Shown: piece by piece, positions 54,395-61,960 of the stretch
Numbering within the stretch: the first letter of the stretch is position 1
Layout: each line of letters begins with the position of its first letter
DNA from: an uncultured bacterium
Lineage (GTDB): Bacteria; Bacillota; Clostridia; Oscillospirales; Oscillospiraceae
Reading direction: 5' to 3'
Assembly (NCBI GenBank): GCA_947073515.1
Contig: CAMTMC010000009.1
Span: forward strand, 19,099-83,098
Length of the DNA: 64,000 nucleotides
Translations under genes and position numbers: made by a program
Notes under the pieces: model-generated
What the model was told of the DNA's origin: nothing
Database searches by the model: none
What the model saw: the letters and a program-made list of their open reading frames with translations, nothing else

Positions 54395-54558
54395 AGAACC
54401 GGTGTTCATAAGTGAAAATGCCGGATCAGCAAGGAAGTTTGCCTGGCCCGCAAGGCGGGAAATCGCAGGAATCCTGGGTGGATTTCAAGATTTCACAACG
54501 AGGCGGGACGGCAAAATTCCCGCTTAGACGGCCGTTTGAGCTTATGAATACAGGTTCT
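54395..54558 (+). ncRNA. Structured non-coding RNA candidate (about 164 nt)
   Basis: The ends pair in an 18-base helix with one mismatch: AGAACC-G-GTGTTCATAAG at 54395-54412 with CTTATGAATACAGGTTCT at 54541-54558. Inside are several local stems: CCCGC/GCGGG at about 54447-54459, AAATC/GATTT, CAGGA/TCCTG, and GCGGGA/TCCCGC near 54502-54522. This gives a multi-helix junction, unlike the single long hairpin of 6S RNA. No open frame with an RBS is inside. A promoter sits just upstream and a protein gene starts 30 bases later. The raiA-motif RNA class is one possibility; no riboswitch consensus I know fits. Confidence 0.6.
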
Positions 54559-54587
54559 TACAATCTTTTACATAGGAGGCCACCGCT

Positions 54588-55691
54588 ATGAGGATGAGGA
54601 GACTTGGGGCGTTAGGACTGGCCGGGCTGTTGGCGCTTTCCCTTGCCGGGTGCGGCGGGGGAGGCGAAACTTCCTCCCAGGGGAGCGGCTCCATGCCGGA
54701 GGAGCCCAGCGTCTCCGCCATCGCCCCGGTGGAGCCGGAACCTGAGCCCGAGCCGGAGCACCCCTACGCCCACCCCCTCACCGGCGAGGGGATGGACGAG
54801 GACATCAGCGGCCAGCGCCCTGTGGCGGTGATGTTCAACAACCTGGAGAAGGCCCTGCCCCAGATCGGGATCGGCCAGGCCGACGTGGTCTATGAGATCG
54901 TGGCCGAAGGGGGCATCACCCGGCTGATGGGCCTGTTCCAGGATCTGGAGGGGGCGGGCGACCTGGGTTCCATCCGCTCCGCCCGGGAGTACTATGTGAA
55001 CCTGGCAAACGGCCACGACGCCATCTATATCCACGCCGGGGGCAGCCCCCAGGCCTACGACGCCCTCCAGGGCTGGGGCATGAACTACATCGACTTTGTC
55101 AACGGCCCCTATGACGCCATGTACTGGCGGGACAAGGAGCGCCGCAAGACCGCCGGGTTTGAGCACTCCCTGCTCACCTCCAGCGAGAGGGTGCTGGAGC
55201 AGATGCCCAGCCGCTTCCGCCGGGAGCACCAGGAGGGCTTCCAGCTCCACTGGGTCTTCGGGAGCGAGGCCCCCGCCGGCGGAGAGCCGGCCGGCAAGCT
55301 CACCGTCCCCTTCTCCACATATAAGACCGGCTACTTCTCCTATGACCAGGACAGCGGCCGGTATCTGGTCAGCCAGACCGTCAACGGCCACGACCACGAC
55401 CTCATCGACGGCGGCACCGGCCAGGAGGTGTCCTTTGCCAACGTGCTGGTGCTGTACACCGACATCAGCCGGATCAAGGGGGACGAGGCGGGCCGTCTGG
55501 ACGTGCGGACCCACGGCCAGGGGGAGGGCCTGCTCCTCCGGGACGGGACGCTCTACCCCATCTCCTGGGCCCGGGACGGCCGGAACGACACATACTCCTT
55601 CCTGGACGGCCAGGGCGAACCCATCCCCCTGGCTGTGGGGAGCAGCTATATCAATATTGTCGGTACCGATGCCGCTGTTGTCTGGGAGTAG
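54588..55691 (+). CDS. DUF3048 lipoprotein (YerB-like)
   Basis: A 367-residue lipoprotein. The signal peptide ends in LALSLAGC, then a Glu/Pro-rich tether (VEPEPEPEPE). The first DUF3048 half has PVAVMFNNLEKALPQIGIGQ and DVVYEIVAEGGITRLMGLFQ; the next block is GSIRSAREYYVNLANGHDAI. The C-terminal half has DRISRIKGD-like text and GTLYPISWARDGRNDTYSF. These proteins are outside the membrane, and their function is unknown. RBS TAGGAGG is good. The RNA candidate lies just upstream and may be in its leader. Confidence 0.88.
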   Translation: MRMRRLGALGLAGLLALSLAGCGGGGETSSQGSGSMPEEPSVSAIAPVEPEPEPEPEHPYAHPLTGEGMDEDISGQRPVAVMFNNLEKALPQIGIGQADVVYEIVAEGGITRLMGLFQDLEGAGDLGSIRSAREYYVNLANGHDAIYIHAGGSPQAYDALQGWGMNYIDFVNGPYDAMYWRDKERRKTAGFEHSLLTSSERVLEQMPSRFRREHQEGFQLHWVFGSEAPAGGEPAGKLTVPFSTYKTGYFSYDQDSGRYLVSQTVNGHDHDLIDGGTGQEVSFANVLVLYTDISRIKGDEAGRLDVRTHGQGEGLLLRDGTLYPISWARDGRNDTYSFLDGQGEPIPLAVGSSYINIVGTDAAVVWE

Positions 55692-55715
55692 GTTCACCGA
55701 AATGCCGCTGCCCCC

Positions 55716-55744
55716 TTGCCAGCCGGGGGCGGCGGTGGTACAAT
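55716..55744 (+). promoter_or_regulatory. Promoter ahead of mgtE leader
   Basis: TTGCCA, 17 bases, TACAAT, starting a transcript near 55751 and leaving a leader of about 310 bases before mgtE. The spacer overlaps a GCCGCTGCCCCC/GGGGGCGGCGG stem that may end the preceding gene. Confidence 0.55.
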
Positions 55745-55802
55745 GGGAGACGGGGTTCAGCCCCATTACGATCAATGAAACGGACAGGAGGTGGGGGCCA
55801 GT

Positions 55803-55907
55803 ATGGAAGGCCAAAGTCAACGCCGGGACGCAGACAGCCGCTGTCACAGACGGCGGGCGGCGGGGGACCTGGAGCCCTTCGGGCCCCCGCGCCGCCGGTA
55901 CGGATAG
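55803..55907 (+). CDS. 34-residue Arg-rich leader peptide candidate
   Basis: A short frame in the mgtE leader with AGGAGGTG eight bases upstream. It encodes EGQSQRRDADSRCHRRRAAG then DLEPFGPPRRRYG. It is basic with Pro-Pro near the end and could act as a regulatory upstream ORF. It overlaps an open frame of the other strand with an equally strong RBS, so at most one may be real. Confidence 0.35.
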   Translation: MEGQSQRRDADSRCHRRRAAGDLEPFGPPRRRYG

Positions 55908-56002
55908 GCCCCGGGGCCCGGGCCCCGGTAAGCCCCCGCGTCTGTGTACAGCCGCAGGGTGGAGCGCGCGCGGAAGAACCGGGGATATTCCGGTTCCGCC
56001 AT
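55844..56002 (-). CDS. 52-residue Pro/Arg/Tyr-rich small protein candidate
   Basis: On the minus strand AGGAGGGAGGGCGT precedes ATG. The product is rich in Arg, Pro, Gly and Tyr (AEPEYPRFFRARSTLRLYTD, GAYRGPGPGAYPYRRRGG). The RBS is the best in this leader, but no family is recognised and the frame lies in a very GC-rich stretch. Low confidence. Confidence 0.35.
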   Translation of the reverse strand: MAEPEYPRFFRARSTLRLYTDAGAYRGPGPGAYPYRRRGGPKGSRSPAARRL

Positions 56003-56063
56003 ACGCCCTCCCTCCTGTGGCCTTTTGTGTCCCACTTTCAAAAAACAGAAAGGGGGAACCAAC

Positions 56064-57413
56064 ATGCACGACAACTACAATTTGAACCAGCTCATGGAGC
56101 TGGTCCGGGAGCGGAAATTCCGGGCCCTGCGGGGGATCCTCACCGAGATGAACGAGGTGGACATCGCCGAATTCCTGGACGAGCTGGAGGTGGAGGATGA
56201 GATCCTGGTCTTCCGCCTGCTGCCCAAGGAGCTGGCCGCCGAGGTCTTCTCCTACCTGGAGGACATTGAGGACCAGGAAAAACTGATCACCTCCCTCAGC
56301 GACCAGGAGCTGCGGGAGGTGCTGGATGAGCTCTATTTGGATGACACGGTAGACCTCATCGAGGATATGCCCGCCAACGTGGTGTCCCGGATCCTGCGGA
56401 ACACCGACTCCTCCACCCGGGCCCAGATCAACCAGCTGCTCCACTACCCCAAGGACTCCGCCGGCTCCCTTATGACCACGGAGTTTGTCTACCTCCACCC
56501 CGACGCCACGGTGGAGCAGTCCTTCGCCCGCATCCGCCAGGTGGGCCTGGACAAGGAGACGGTCTACACCTGCTACGTCACCCAGAACCGGGTACTCCAA
56601 GGGGTGGTCACCGTCAAGCGGATGCTGCTGTCCGCCTACGAGACCCGCATCGGCGACATTATGGAGCCCAACGTCCTGTCGGTGACCACCGCCGAGGACA
56701 AGGAGGCCGTGGCCCAGCTCTTCTCTAAATACGACCTGTCCGCCCTGCCGGTGGTGGACGGCGACAACCGCCTGGTGGGCATCATCACCTTCGATGACGC
56801 CATGGACGTCATGGAGGAGGAGGCCACTGAGGACATCGAGAAGATGGCGGCCATCCTGCCCACGGACAAGCCCTATTTCCAGACCGGCGTCATCGAGACC
56901 TGGAAGCACCGCATCCCCTGGCTGCTTCTGCTGATGATCTCAGCCACCTTTACCGGCACCATCCTGGGCTTTTTTGAGGAGGCGCTGGCCGCCAACGCCG
57001 CCCTCACCCTGTTTATCCCCATGCTGATGGATACCGGCGGCAACTCCGGCGGGCAGGCCTCGGTTACCATCATCCGGGCCATGTCCCTGGGGGACGTGGA
57101 GTTCGCCGACTGGCTGCTTGTCATCTGGAAGGAGCTGCGGGTGTCCCTCCTGTGCGCCCTCACCCTGGGGGTGGTGGTCTTCGGAAAAGTGATGGCCATT
57201 GACCGGAAAAACACCACTGTGGCCCTGGTGGTGGCCCTGACCATCTTTTTTACCATTGTCATCGCCAAACTCATCGGCTGCACCCTGCCCATGCTGGCCA
57301 AGCGGCTGGGCTTCGACCCGGCGGTCATGGCCTCCCCGTTCATCACCACCGTGGTGGACGCCCTGTCCCTGCTGATTTACTTCGCCATCGCCACCCAGGT
57401 GCTGGGACTATAA
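56064..57413 (+). CDS. mgtE: Magnesium transporter MgtE
   Basis: A 449-residue channel. The N-terminal MgtE domain (LMELVRERKFRALRGIL to PANVVSRIL) and two CBS domains (DSAGSLMTTEFVYLHPDATV; MEPNVLSVTTAEDKEAVAQL, DDAMDVMEEEATEDIEKMAA) gate it. The five-helix pore domain has TFTGTILGFFEEALAANAAL and PMLMDTGGNSGGQASVTIIR, the signature of the ion path. The ATG chosen follows AAAGGGGG. It imports magnesium. A long leader precedes it; an M-box fit is poor. Confidence 0.95.
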   Translation: MHDNYNLNQLMELVRERKFRALRGILTEMNEVDIAEFLDELEVEDEILVFRLLPKELAAEVFSYLEDIEDQEKLITSLSDQELREVLDELYLDDTVDLIEDMPANVVSRILRNTDSSTRAQINQLLHYPKDSAGSLMTTEFVYLHPDATVEQSFARIRQVGLDKETVYTCYVTQNRVLQGVVTVKRMLLSAYETRIGDIMEPNVLSVTTAEDKEAVAQLFSKYDLSALPVVDGDNRLVGIITFDDAMDVMEEEATEDIEKMAAILPTDKPYFQTGVIETWKHRIPWLLLLMISATFTGTILGFFEEALAANAALTLFIPMLMDTGGNSGGQASVTIIRAMSLGDVEFADWLLVIWKELRVSLLCALTLGVVVFGKVMAIDRKNTTVALVVALTIFFTIVIAKLIGCTLPMLAKRLGFDPAVMASPFITTVVDALSLLIYFAIATQVLGL

Positions 57414-57416
57414 CAA

Positions 57417-57458
57417 CAGCCCCCGGCCGGAATCGCTCCGGCCGGGGGCTGATCTTAT
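57417..57458. terminator. Terminator between mgtE and small ORF
   Basis: AGCCCCCGGCCGGA and TCCGGCCGGGGGCT around ATCGC, then a T-rich tract. Confidence 0.8.
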
Positions 57459-57460
57459 TT

Positions 57461-57634
57461 TTAGTCTGCGTCATGGGGAATGGTTTTGTCCTTTTTCGGT
57501 GTCAAAACTGTTATTTCCGGTTCCGGGGCGGAAATACACGCCTCCTCACAGGCCCGCTGTGCGGTAATCAGTATTTCAACGGCTTGTTCTGCCGCGCGGA
57601 ATAGCGTTTGATACATCCCTTTGTAATCCGGCAT
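57461..57634 (-). CDS. Small protein of unknown function (57 residues)
   Basis: From the ATG after GGGGGAG. Sequence PDYKGMYQTLFRAAEQAVEI is helical and similar in style to small proteins seen beside XRE regulators in gut Clostridia, with an acidic, Lys-rich tail (EPEITVLTPKKDKTI). Divergent from the helix-turn-helix gene. Not recognised further. Confidence 0.6.
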   Translation of the reverse strand: MPDYKGMYQTLFRAAEQAVEILITAQRACEEACISAPEPEITVLTPKKDKTIPHDAD

Positions 57635-57744
57635 GGTATCTCCCCCATCTATTTGATTCAACTGTAACACATAAGTGCTAATTTGTCAACATATGTATTC
57701 TGATGCAGCAAAGTTTTCGGTTACACTTTTTTAGAGGTGAGGAT

Positions 57745-57981
57745 ATGGCCGAAATGTTGCTGGATCCCCGTATTGTTGGCAAAGTGATTGCGGATTACCG
57801 CGCCAAAAAGCACATGACGCAGGAGGTACTCAGCGGTCTGGCTGGCATCGGCCGAACGCATCTGAGCGCTATCGAGCGGGGCGAGCGCAAGCCTACACTG
57901 GAGACGCTGTACCGCCTCAGCCTGGCGATGGATACAAAAATGAGCTCGCTTATCCTGACAATTGAACAGGAGCTTCCCTAG
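57745..57981 (+). CDS. XRE-family small helix-turn-helix regulator
   Basis: A 78-residue DNA-binding protein: VGKVIADYRAKKHMTQEVLSG, then IGRTHLSAIERGERKPTLET, a complete Cro/C1-type helix-turn-helix. The ATG follows GAGGTGAGG. Divergent from the small protein at 57461-57634; ACATATGT at about 57690 may be an operator. Likely a repressor of the small pair. Confidence 0.88.
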   Translation: MAEMLLDPRIVGKVIADYRAKKHMTQEVLSGLAGIGRTHLSAIERGERKPTLETLYRLSLAMDTKMSSLILTIEQELP

Positions 57982-58019
57982 ACGTGCCCGGTATCATTTG
58001 ATCCCAGGCACGTTTTCTT

Positions 58020-58343
58020 TTACAGGTCGTCCATATTCCGCAAATAGGCCTCCGCCCCGTAGCGGAGGCAGCGCTGGAGCCGCCGCTCCCCCCGCTTGAT
58101 GGTGCGGGAGACGGTGGACTTGTCAATCCCCATGGACTCCCCAATCTCCCGCATATTTTTCCCCTCGGCGTAATACAGCAGCAGCACCTGCCGCTGTTTG
58201 GCGGTGACGTCCTCCCGCAGGGCCCGGATGAGGTTGCGCTTCAGGCGGCTGACCTCCTTGCTGTTGTCCGCCGCCATCTGCCGGCTGTACGCCGCCATGT
58301 CGGCGGCGTACAGCTTGCCCTTCCTATATCGTGTATTTGGCAT
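58020..58343 (-). CDS. Sigma-70 region 4-like small protein
   Basis: A 107-residue protein. The C-terminal half is a sigma region 4 helix-turn-helix (TAKQRQVLLLYYAEGKNMRE, then IGESMGIDKSTVSRTIKRGE). There is no region 2, so it cannot act as a full sigma factor. It may bind DNA with a partner, as in phage ArpU/RinA-like late regulators. It overlaps the coiled-coil gene upstream by 20 bases. Confidence 0.8.
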   Translation of the reverse strand: MPNTRYRKGKLYAADMAAYSRQMAADNSKEVSRLKRNLIRALREDVTAKQRQVLLLYYAEGKNMREIGESMGIDKSTVSRTIKRGERRLQRCLRYGAEAYLRNMDDL

Positions 58344-58557
58344 TCCGGCGATACCCCCTGTCGTAGTACCGTTCGGTGAGCACCGCCAGTTCCCGGGCCT
58401 CCCGCAGCATGGTAGACAGCATCCGGATGCGGTCCTGGAGCTGGCAGCGCCGGTCCGGGTCCTCCGCCCGCTCCAGCAGGTACTCCAGCTGGCAGATCCT
58501 CAGATCCAGATTGTGGGCGTGGGCCCGGTATTCCAGCGACAGTTCAGCTAAAGTCAT
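58324..58557 (-). CDS. Coiled-coil protein paired with sigma-like protein
   Basis: A 77-residue helical protein (EYRAHAHNLDLRICQLEYLL, CQLQDRIRMLSTMLREARE). The ATG chosen overlaps the stop of the zinc-ribbon frame upstream (ATGA) and fits AGGAGG at seven bases. It overlaps the sigma-like gene downstream. Likely the partner that brings the region-4 protein to its target. Confidence 0.65.
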   Translation of the reverse strand: MTLAELSLEYRAHAHNLDLRICQLEYLLERAEDPDRRCQLQDRIRMLSTMLREARELAVLTERYYDRGYRRNAKYTI

Positions 58558-58691
58558 ATCCATTCCTCCTTTTCTTCTCTCCGGGCCAGGCACCGGGGGC
58601 ACAGCCTCCCCCCGGGCCCGTCCCAGCGGTACTGCTCCTCGCCGCACTGGGGGCACAGCCACTGGGGTGGGTCCAGCTGCCGGTCCCGCAG
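58554..58691 (-). CDS. Zinc-ribbon small protein (start uncertain)
   Basis: A frame of about 45 residues with two CxxC pairs, WLCPQCGEEQYRWDGPGGRL then CPRCLAREKKEEW, a clear zinc ribbon. Its TGA overlaps the next ATG. No ATG, GTG or TTG start is in a good place; CTG at 58691 is the first visible option, so the start may be a non-standard codon or upstream. First member of a three-gene cassette. Confidence 0.5.
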   Translation of the reverse strand: MRDRQLDPPQWLCPQCGEEQYRWDGPGGRLCPRCLARREEKEEWI

Positions 58692-58721
58692 GGGGGACGC
58701 AAAAAAAATTTTCTGATTGAC

Positions 58722-58750
58722 TTGACAAGCCTCCCTTTCTTTGGTATAAT
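58722..58750 (+). promoter_or_regulatory. Promoter of tRNA-Thr/tRNA-Tyr
   Basis: TTGACA, 17 bases, TATAAT, about 42 bases before tRNA-Thr. Perfect consensus. Confidence 0.85.
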
Positions 58751-58791
58751 CCCTCTTGCTGTTGGACAGTTGCTGGTCTTGCCGGACGCAT

Positions 58792-58867
58792 GCTGGTGTA
58801 GCTCAGTTGGTAGAGCAGCTGATTTGTAATCAGCAGGTCGGGGGTTCGAGTCCGTCCACCAGCTCCA
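58792..58867 (+). tRNA. tRNA-Thr (anticodon UGU)
   Basis: GCTGGTG/CACCAGC acceptor, loop TTTGTAA giving UGU, T-loop TTCGAGT, encoded CCA. 76 bases. Confidence 0.94.
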
Positions 58868-58955
58868 CATTGTCAAAGCACAGTCCGTTTCGCTTGGCTC
58901 TGATTCTTTGGCCGCCTCCGGCGGTCGGGGCACAGGAGCCGTGAAAACTGAATAT

Positions 58956-59039
58956 GGAGGAGTTCCCGAGTGGCCAAAGGGGGCAGACTGTAAATCTGTT
59001 GCGTTAGCTTCGGTGGTTCGAATCCACCCTCCTCCACCA
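58956..59039 (+). tRNA. tRNA-Tyr (anticodon GUA)
   Basis: Class II tRNA of 84 bases. Acceptor GGAGGAG/CTCCTCC, anticodon loop CTGTAAA giving GUA, long variable arm, encoded CCA. Second in the unit after tRNA-Thr. Confidence 0.93.
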
Positions 59040-59040
59040 C

Positions 59041-59078
59041 ATCGCCGTAAGCGCCGTATCCGCTTGCGGCGATTTTTT
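59041..59078 (+). terminator. Terminator of tRNA unit
   Basis: ATCGCCGTAAGCG and CGCTTGCGGCGAT, 13 pairs, followed by TTTTTTC. Confidence 0.8.
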
Positions 59079-59677
59079 CAAAATCACCGTTCGCTCATCC
59101 CGCTACGGCTCCTTTTGAACCCAGAACCACTTACCCGCCAGGGGGACACTGCACCCACAAGGCAGAGGAGCCGCCAACGGCCGCACGGCCGTCGGAGTTT
59201 GGTTTAGGGCCGCCCACATCAGCAAAGGGGTTGGGGAAGTGAAAAAGGCAGATATAGAACTTATGTTCTATATCTGCCTTTAGAATACTACTTTTTCCCC
59301 GTCCTGTCAACAGCATTCTTCCAAGATTTTCCCTCGCTGAGACCGGATTAACGGACTTTTCCCAGCACCGGGATTTCGCTCCCGCCGGAAGGGCCGAATC
59401 CCCCGTTCGCTTATACTGATATTAAGAGCCTATCCCGAAATAAGACGCCTCAGATTGCGCAGTCAGATTTTGCGCCAGACAAGGCGATTTTTCCCGGGCG
59501 GGCTGTCGCCCTCCCCGCCGCTCTAAGCCTGGGAGGAGCAACAGAATACGGGCGGAAAAGTAGCGGGCACCCTGCCTTGCTCTGAAGAATCAGCCGGACA
59601 AGCCCGCCCCCTTCCCAAACGGCAGGAAATAAGAACCCCCCGCGGTCCCATGACCGCGGGGGGTTGGATCCTTTGGC
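59079..59677. other. Intergenic region with hairpins and possible repeat
   Basis: Holds a perfect hairpin at 59244-59281 (AAAGGCAGATATAGAAC and its complement), probably a terminator. At 59428-59560 lies AGCCTATCCCGAAATAAGACGC and a GCGGGCTG/CGCCC-rich part, which looks like an intergenic repeat. At about 59636-59664 is a strong hairpin (AACCCCCCGCGGTC/GACCGCGGGGGGTT), the terminator of the P-loop gene. No gene is supported. Confidence 0.5.
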
Positions 59678-60088
59678 TTAGAAGTACTTCTTCACGCCCT
59701 CAGGAGCCAGATCAGCGTCATCGCTGATGGTGATGGTGAACTTGATGCCGTGCTGATCGCTGAACTTATTCACCCAGTCCAGGAACTTCTCGGTCTCGTT
59801 ATCGCAGTCGCCGCCGGTGATCTTGGTCAGGCTGTCGATAAAGATGTGGGTGATGTCGTAGTTGCCGGCGTACATGCCGCTGATGAACCCCTTCAGGGCG
59901 GTGTAGTTGGCAATATCATACTCGCTGGCCTCCACCAGGCGGATATTGTAATGGATGTCGAAGGTCAGCTTGTTGCCTTTCTCAATACAGACCACGTTGC
60001 CGTGCTCGGTCTGAACGGCGTTATTGATCATCTCGATCATGCTCTTGGTCTTGCCGGAGCCCTTCTTGCCCATGATGACTCGCGTCAT
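59678..60088 (-). CDS. Small P-loop NTPase-like protein
   Basis: A 136-residue protein. The first Met in a good place is after GGAGTGATACAC. An N-terminal P-loop, IMGKKGSGKTKSMIEMINNA, binds ATP or GTP. A Walker B-like strand follows (DITHIFIDSLTKITGGD). The C-terminal part is EKFLDWVNKFSDQHGIKFTI. No known partner domains. Possibly a signalling or DNA-associated ATPase; conserved in gut Clostridia by impression only. Single-gene unit with its own terminator. Confidence 0.7.
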   Translation of the reverse strand: MTRVIMGKKGSGKTKSMIEMINNAVQTEHGNVVCIEKGNKLTFDIHYNIRLVEASEYDIANYTALKGFISGMYAGNYDITHIFIDSLTKITGGDCDNETEKFLDWVNKFSDQHGIKFTITISDDADLAPEGVKKYF

Positions 60089-60203
60089 GTGTATCACTCC
60101 TTCATGATTTGACATTGGGGTGTACCCTCTGCTTATCTACACTTTACCATATTGGGTTCCCTTTTTCAACCGAAATCTGATGAATTTTTTGTGACTGGCC
60201 AAT

Positions 60204-60270
60204 CACCCCGGCCCCGGCTCTTACAGCTTCGCCTCCAGGGCGGCCTTCATCTCCTCGTAACCGGGCTTGC
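60204..60270. repeat. Direct repeat copy 1 of the pgi 3' end (67 bp)
   Basis: Identical over 67 bases to 60435-60501, which contains the last 16 codons and stop of pgi plus 17 bases beyond. This copy is not in a gene. Confidence 0.95.
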
Positions 60271-60434
60271 GCCCAACGGGATAATATCCCGTTGGGTTCC
60301 CTTCGGGATTTCAATCCTCGGCGGAAGTAAATTCCGCCTCCGGAAATTTTCCGGCCCTGCGGGCCCTCGAATTTACGGCGCACGGCGCCGCCCCGCTCCG
60401 CGGGGGTGCCTGGGCAAGCCCCGGCGCCCGATCC
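60271..60434. other. 164-bp hairpin-rich block between the pgi repeats
   Basis: Contains a chain of small palindromes: CCCAACGGG/CCCGTTGGG, GGCGGAA/TTCCGCC, CCGGAAA/TTTCCGG, GGCGC/GCGCC, CCCCGC/GCGGGG. It has no open frame. It is flanked by the 67-bp direct repeats and looks like a folded mobile unit or a structured RNA element. Confidence 0.7.
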
Positions 60435-60501
60435 CACCCCGGCCCCGGCTCTTACAGCTTCGCCTCCAGGGCGGCCTTCATCTCCTCGTAACCGGGCTTG
60501 C
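60435..60501. repeat. Direct repeat copy 2 of the pgi 3' end (67 bp)
   Basis: The native copy, in the gene end of pgi. See 60204-60270. Confidence 0.95.
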
Positions 60502-61777
60502 CCAGGAGGGCGAACATATTCTTTTTGTACGCCTCCACGCCGGGCTGGTCAAAGGGGTTGACCTCCAGCAGGTAGCCGGACAGGCCGCAGACATACTCAA
60601 AGAAGTAGATCAGATACCCCACGCTGGCGGGGGAGATGGCGGGCAGCTCAATGAGCGCATTGGGGACGCCGCCGTCCACATGGGCCAGGATGGTGCCCCG
60701 CATGGCCTGCTCCGCCACAAAGGCCAGGGGCTTGCCGGACAGGAAGTTGAGCCCGTCCACGTTGTCCGGGTCGTTGGGGATGAGGAACTCCCCTCTGGGG
60801 GCGAACTTCACCACCGTCTCAAACATGATCCGCTCCCCCTCCTGGATATACTGGCCCATGGAGTGCAGGTCAGCGGTAAATTCCACGCTGGCGGGGAACA
60901 GGCCCTTCCCCTCCTTACCCTCGCTCTCGCCGAAGAGCTGTTTCCACCACTCGGCGAAGAACCGGAAGGGGGGCTCGTAGCAGGCCAGCAGCTCCACCTT
61001 TTTGCCGCTCTGGTAGAGGGCGTGGCGGGCGGCGGCGTACTGCCAGGCGGGGTTGTCCGGGCCGCCCTGGGCCAGCTCGTCCATGGCCTGGCGGGCGCCG
61101 CCCATCAGCGCCTGGATGTCCACCCCGGCCACGGCGATGGGCAGCAGGCCCACGGCGGTGAGGACGGAGTACCGGCCGCCCACGTCGTCGGGCACCACAA
61201 ACTCCTCATAGCCCTCGGCGTCGGCCAGGCCCTTCAGGGCGCCCCGGGCCTTGTCGGTGGTGGCGTAAATCCGCTCCCTGGCCCCCTCCTTGCCGTATCG
61301 CTCCTCCAGCATATTTTTGAAAATGCGGAAGGCCACGGCGGGCTCGGTGGTGGTGCCCGACTTGGAGATGATGTTGACGGAGAAATCCCGGTCCCCCACC
61401 AGCTCCATCAGCTCCAGCAGGCTGTCGGTAGACAGCCCGTTCCCGGCGAAATAGATGTCGGGCGTATCCTTCTTTTTCAGATTGTAGTTGGGGGAGCATA
61501 GCAGATCAATCACCGCCCGGGCCCCCAGATAGGACCCGCCGATGCCGATGACCAGCAGCACCTGGGACTGCTTCCGGATCTTCTTGGCGGCCGCCTGGAT
61601 ACGGGCGAACTCCTCCTTGTCGTAGTCCCGGGGCAGGGCCACCCAGCCGGTGAAATCGCCCCCCGGGCCGCTGTGATCGGCCAGCATGGCGGCCGCCTTG
61701 GCCAGGGCCTCCTGGCGGGCGGGCAGGCAGTCCTGGGGAATAAATCCATTCAGTTTGGACAGGTTGAGCTTGAGCAT
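60452..61777 (-). CDS. pgi: Glucose-6-phosphate isomerase
   Basis: A 441-residue isomerase of glycolysis, converting glucose-6-phosphate to fructose-6-phosphate. SIS domain motifs: VLLVIGIGGSYLGARAVID, NIISKSGTTTEPAVAFRIFK, VGGRYSVLTAVGLLP and SMGQYIQEG. The last about 16 codons are duplicated downstream as a direct repeat. Length and motifs match Bacillota Pgi. The start is at the first ATG with GAGGAGG upstream. Confidence 0.96.
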   Translation of the reverse strand: MLKLNLSKLNGFIPQDCLPARQEALAKAAAMLADHSGPGGDFTGWVALPRDYDKEEFARIQAAAKKIRKQSQVLLVIGIGGSYLGARAVIDLLCSPNYNLKKKDTPDIYFAGNGLSTDSLLELMELVGDRDFSVNIISKSGTTTEPAVAFRIFKNMLEERYGKEGARERIYATTDKARGALKGLADAEGYEEFVVPDDVGGRYSVLTAVGLLPIAVAGVDIQALMGGARQAMDELAQGGPDNPAWQYAAARHALYQSGKKVELLACYEPPFRFFAEWWKQLFGESEGKEGKGLFPASVEFTADLHSMGQYIQEGERIMFETVVKFAPRGEFLIPNDPDNVDGLNFLSGKPLAFVAEQAMRGTILAHVDGGVPNALIELPAISPASVGYLIYFFEYVCGLSGYLLEVNPFDQPGVEAYKKNMFALLGKPGYEEMKAALEAKL

Positions 61778-61917
61778 AACACATTCCTCCTCTGAAAAAA
61801 TGGGGATTTACAGGGATATTATACCACATCTTCCCGCCCGTTTCATCCCATGATTATGATATTGTTCCCCTCCGGCGGCAGAATTTTTTGAAACGCGAAA
61901 AAATTTGGGATCCGCTC

Positions 61918-61946
61918 TTGACAAACAGCCTTGGAACCGCTATAAT
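61918..61946 (+). promoter_or_regulatory. Promoter of tRNA-Val
   Basis: TTGACA, 17 bases, TATAAT, about 14 bases before the tRNA. Perfect consensus. Confidence 0.85.
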
Positions 61947-61960
61947 CATTTTTGTTGTTC

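Noticed and set aside
54395..54558. 6S RNA
   Set aside because: The ends pair as expected, but the inside is several separate stems rather than one long interrupted hairpin.
55692..56063. M-box magnesium riboswitch upstream of mgtE
   Set aside because: AGGTGGGGG-like text was seen, but the later conserved parts of the M-box (the CGCCAATGGGT-like core) were not found.
54612..56909. A 765-residue open frame on the minus strand opposite the DUF3048 and mgtE genes
   Set aside because: It runs antisense to two clear genes, has Val/Gly/His-rich shadow composition, and no RBS or domain.
58544..58933. Minus-strand frame covering tRNA-Thr
   Set aside because: Antisense to a clear tRNA with a perfect promoter; the reading is a tRNA artefact.
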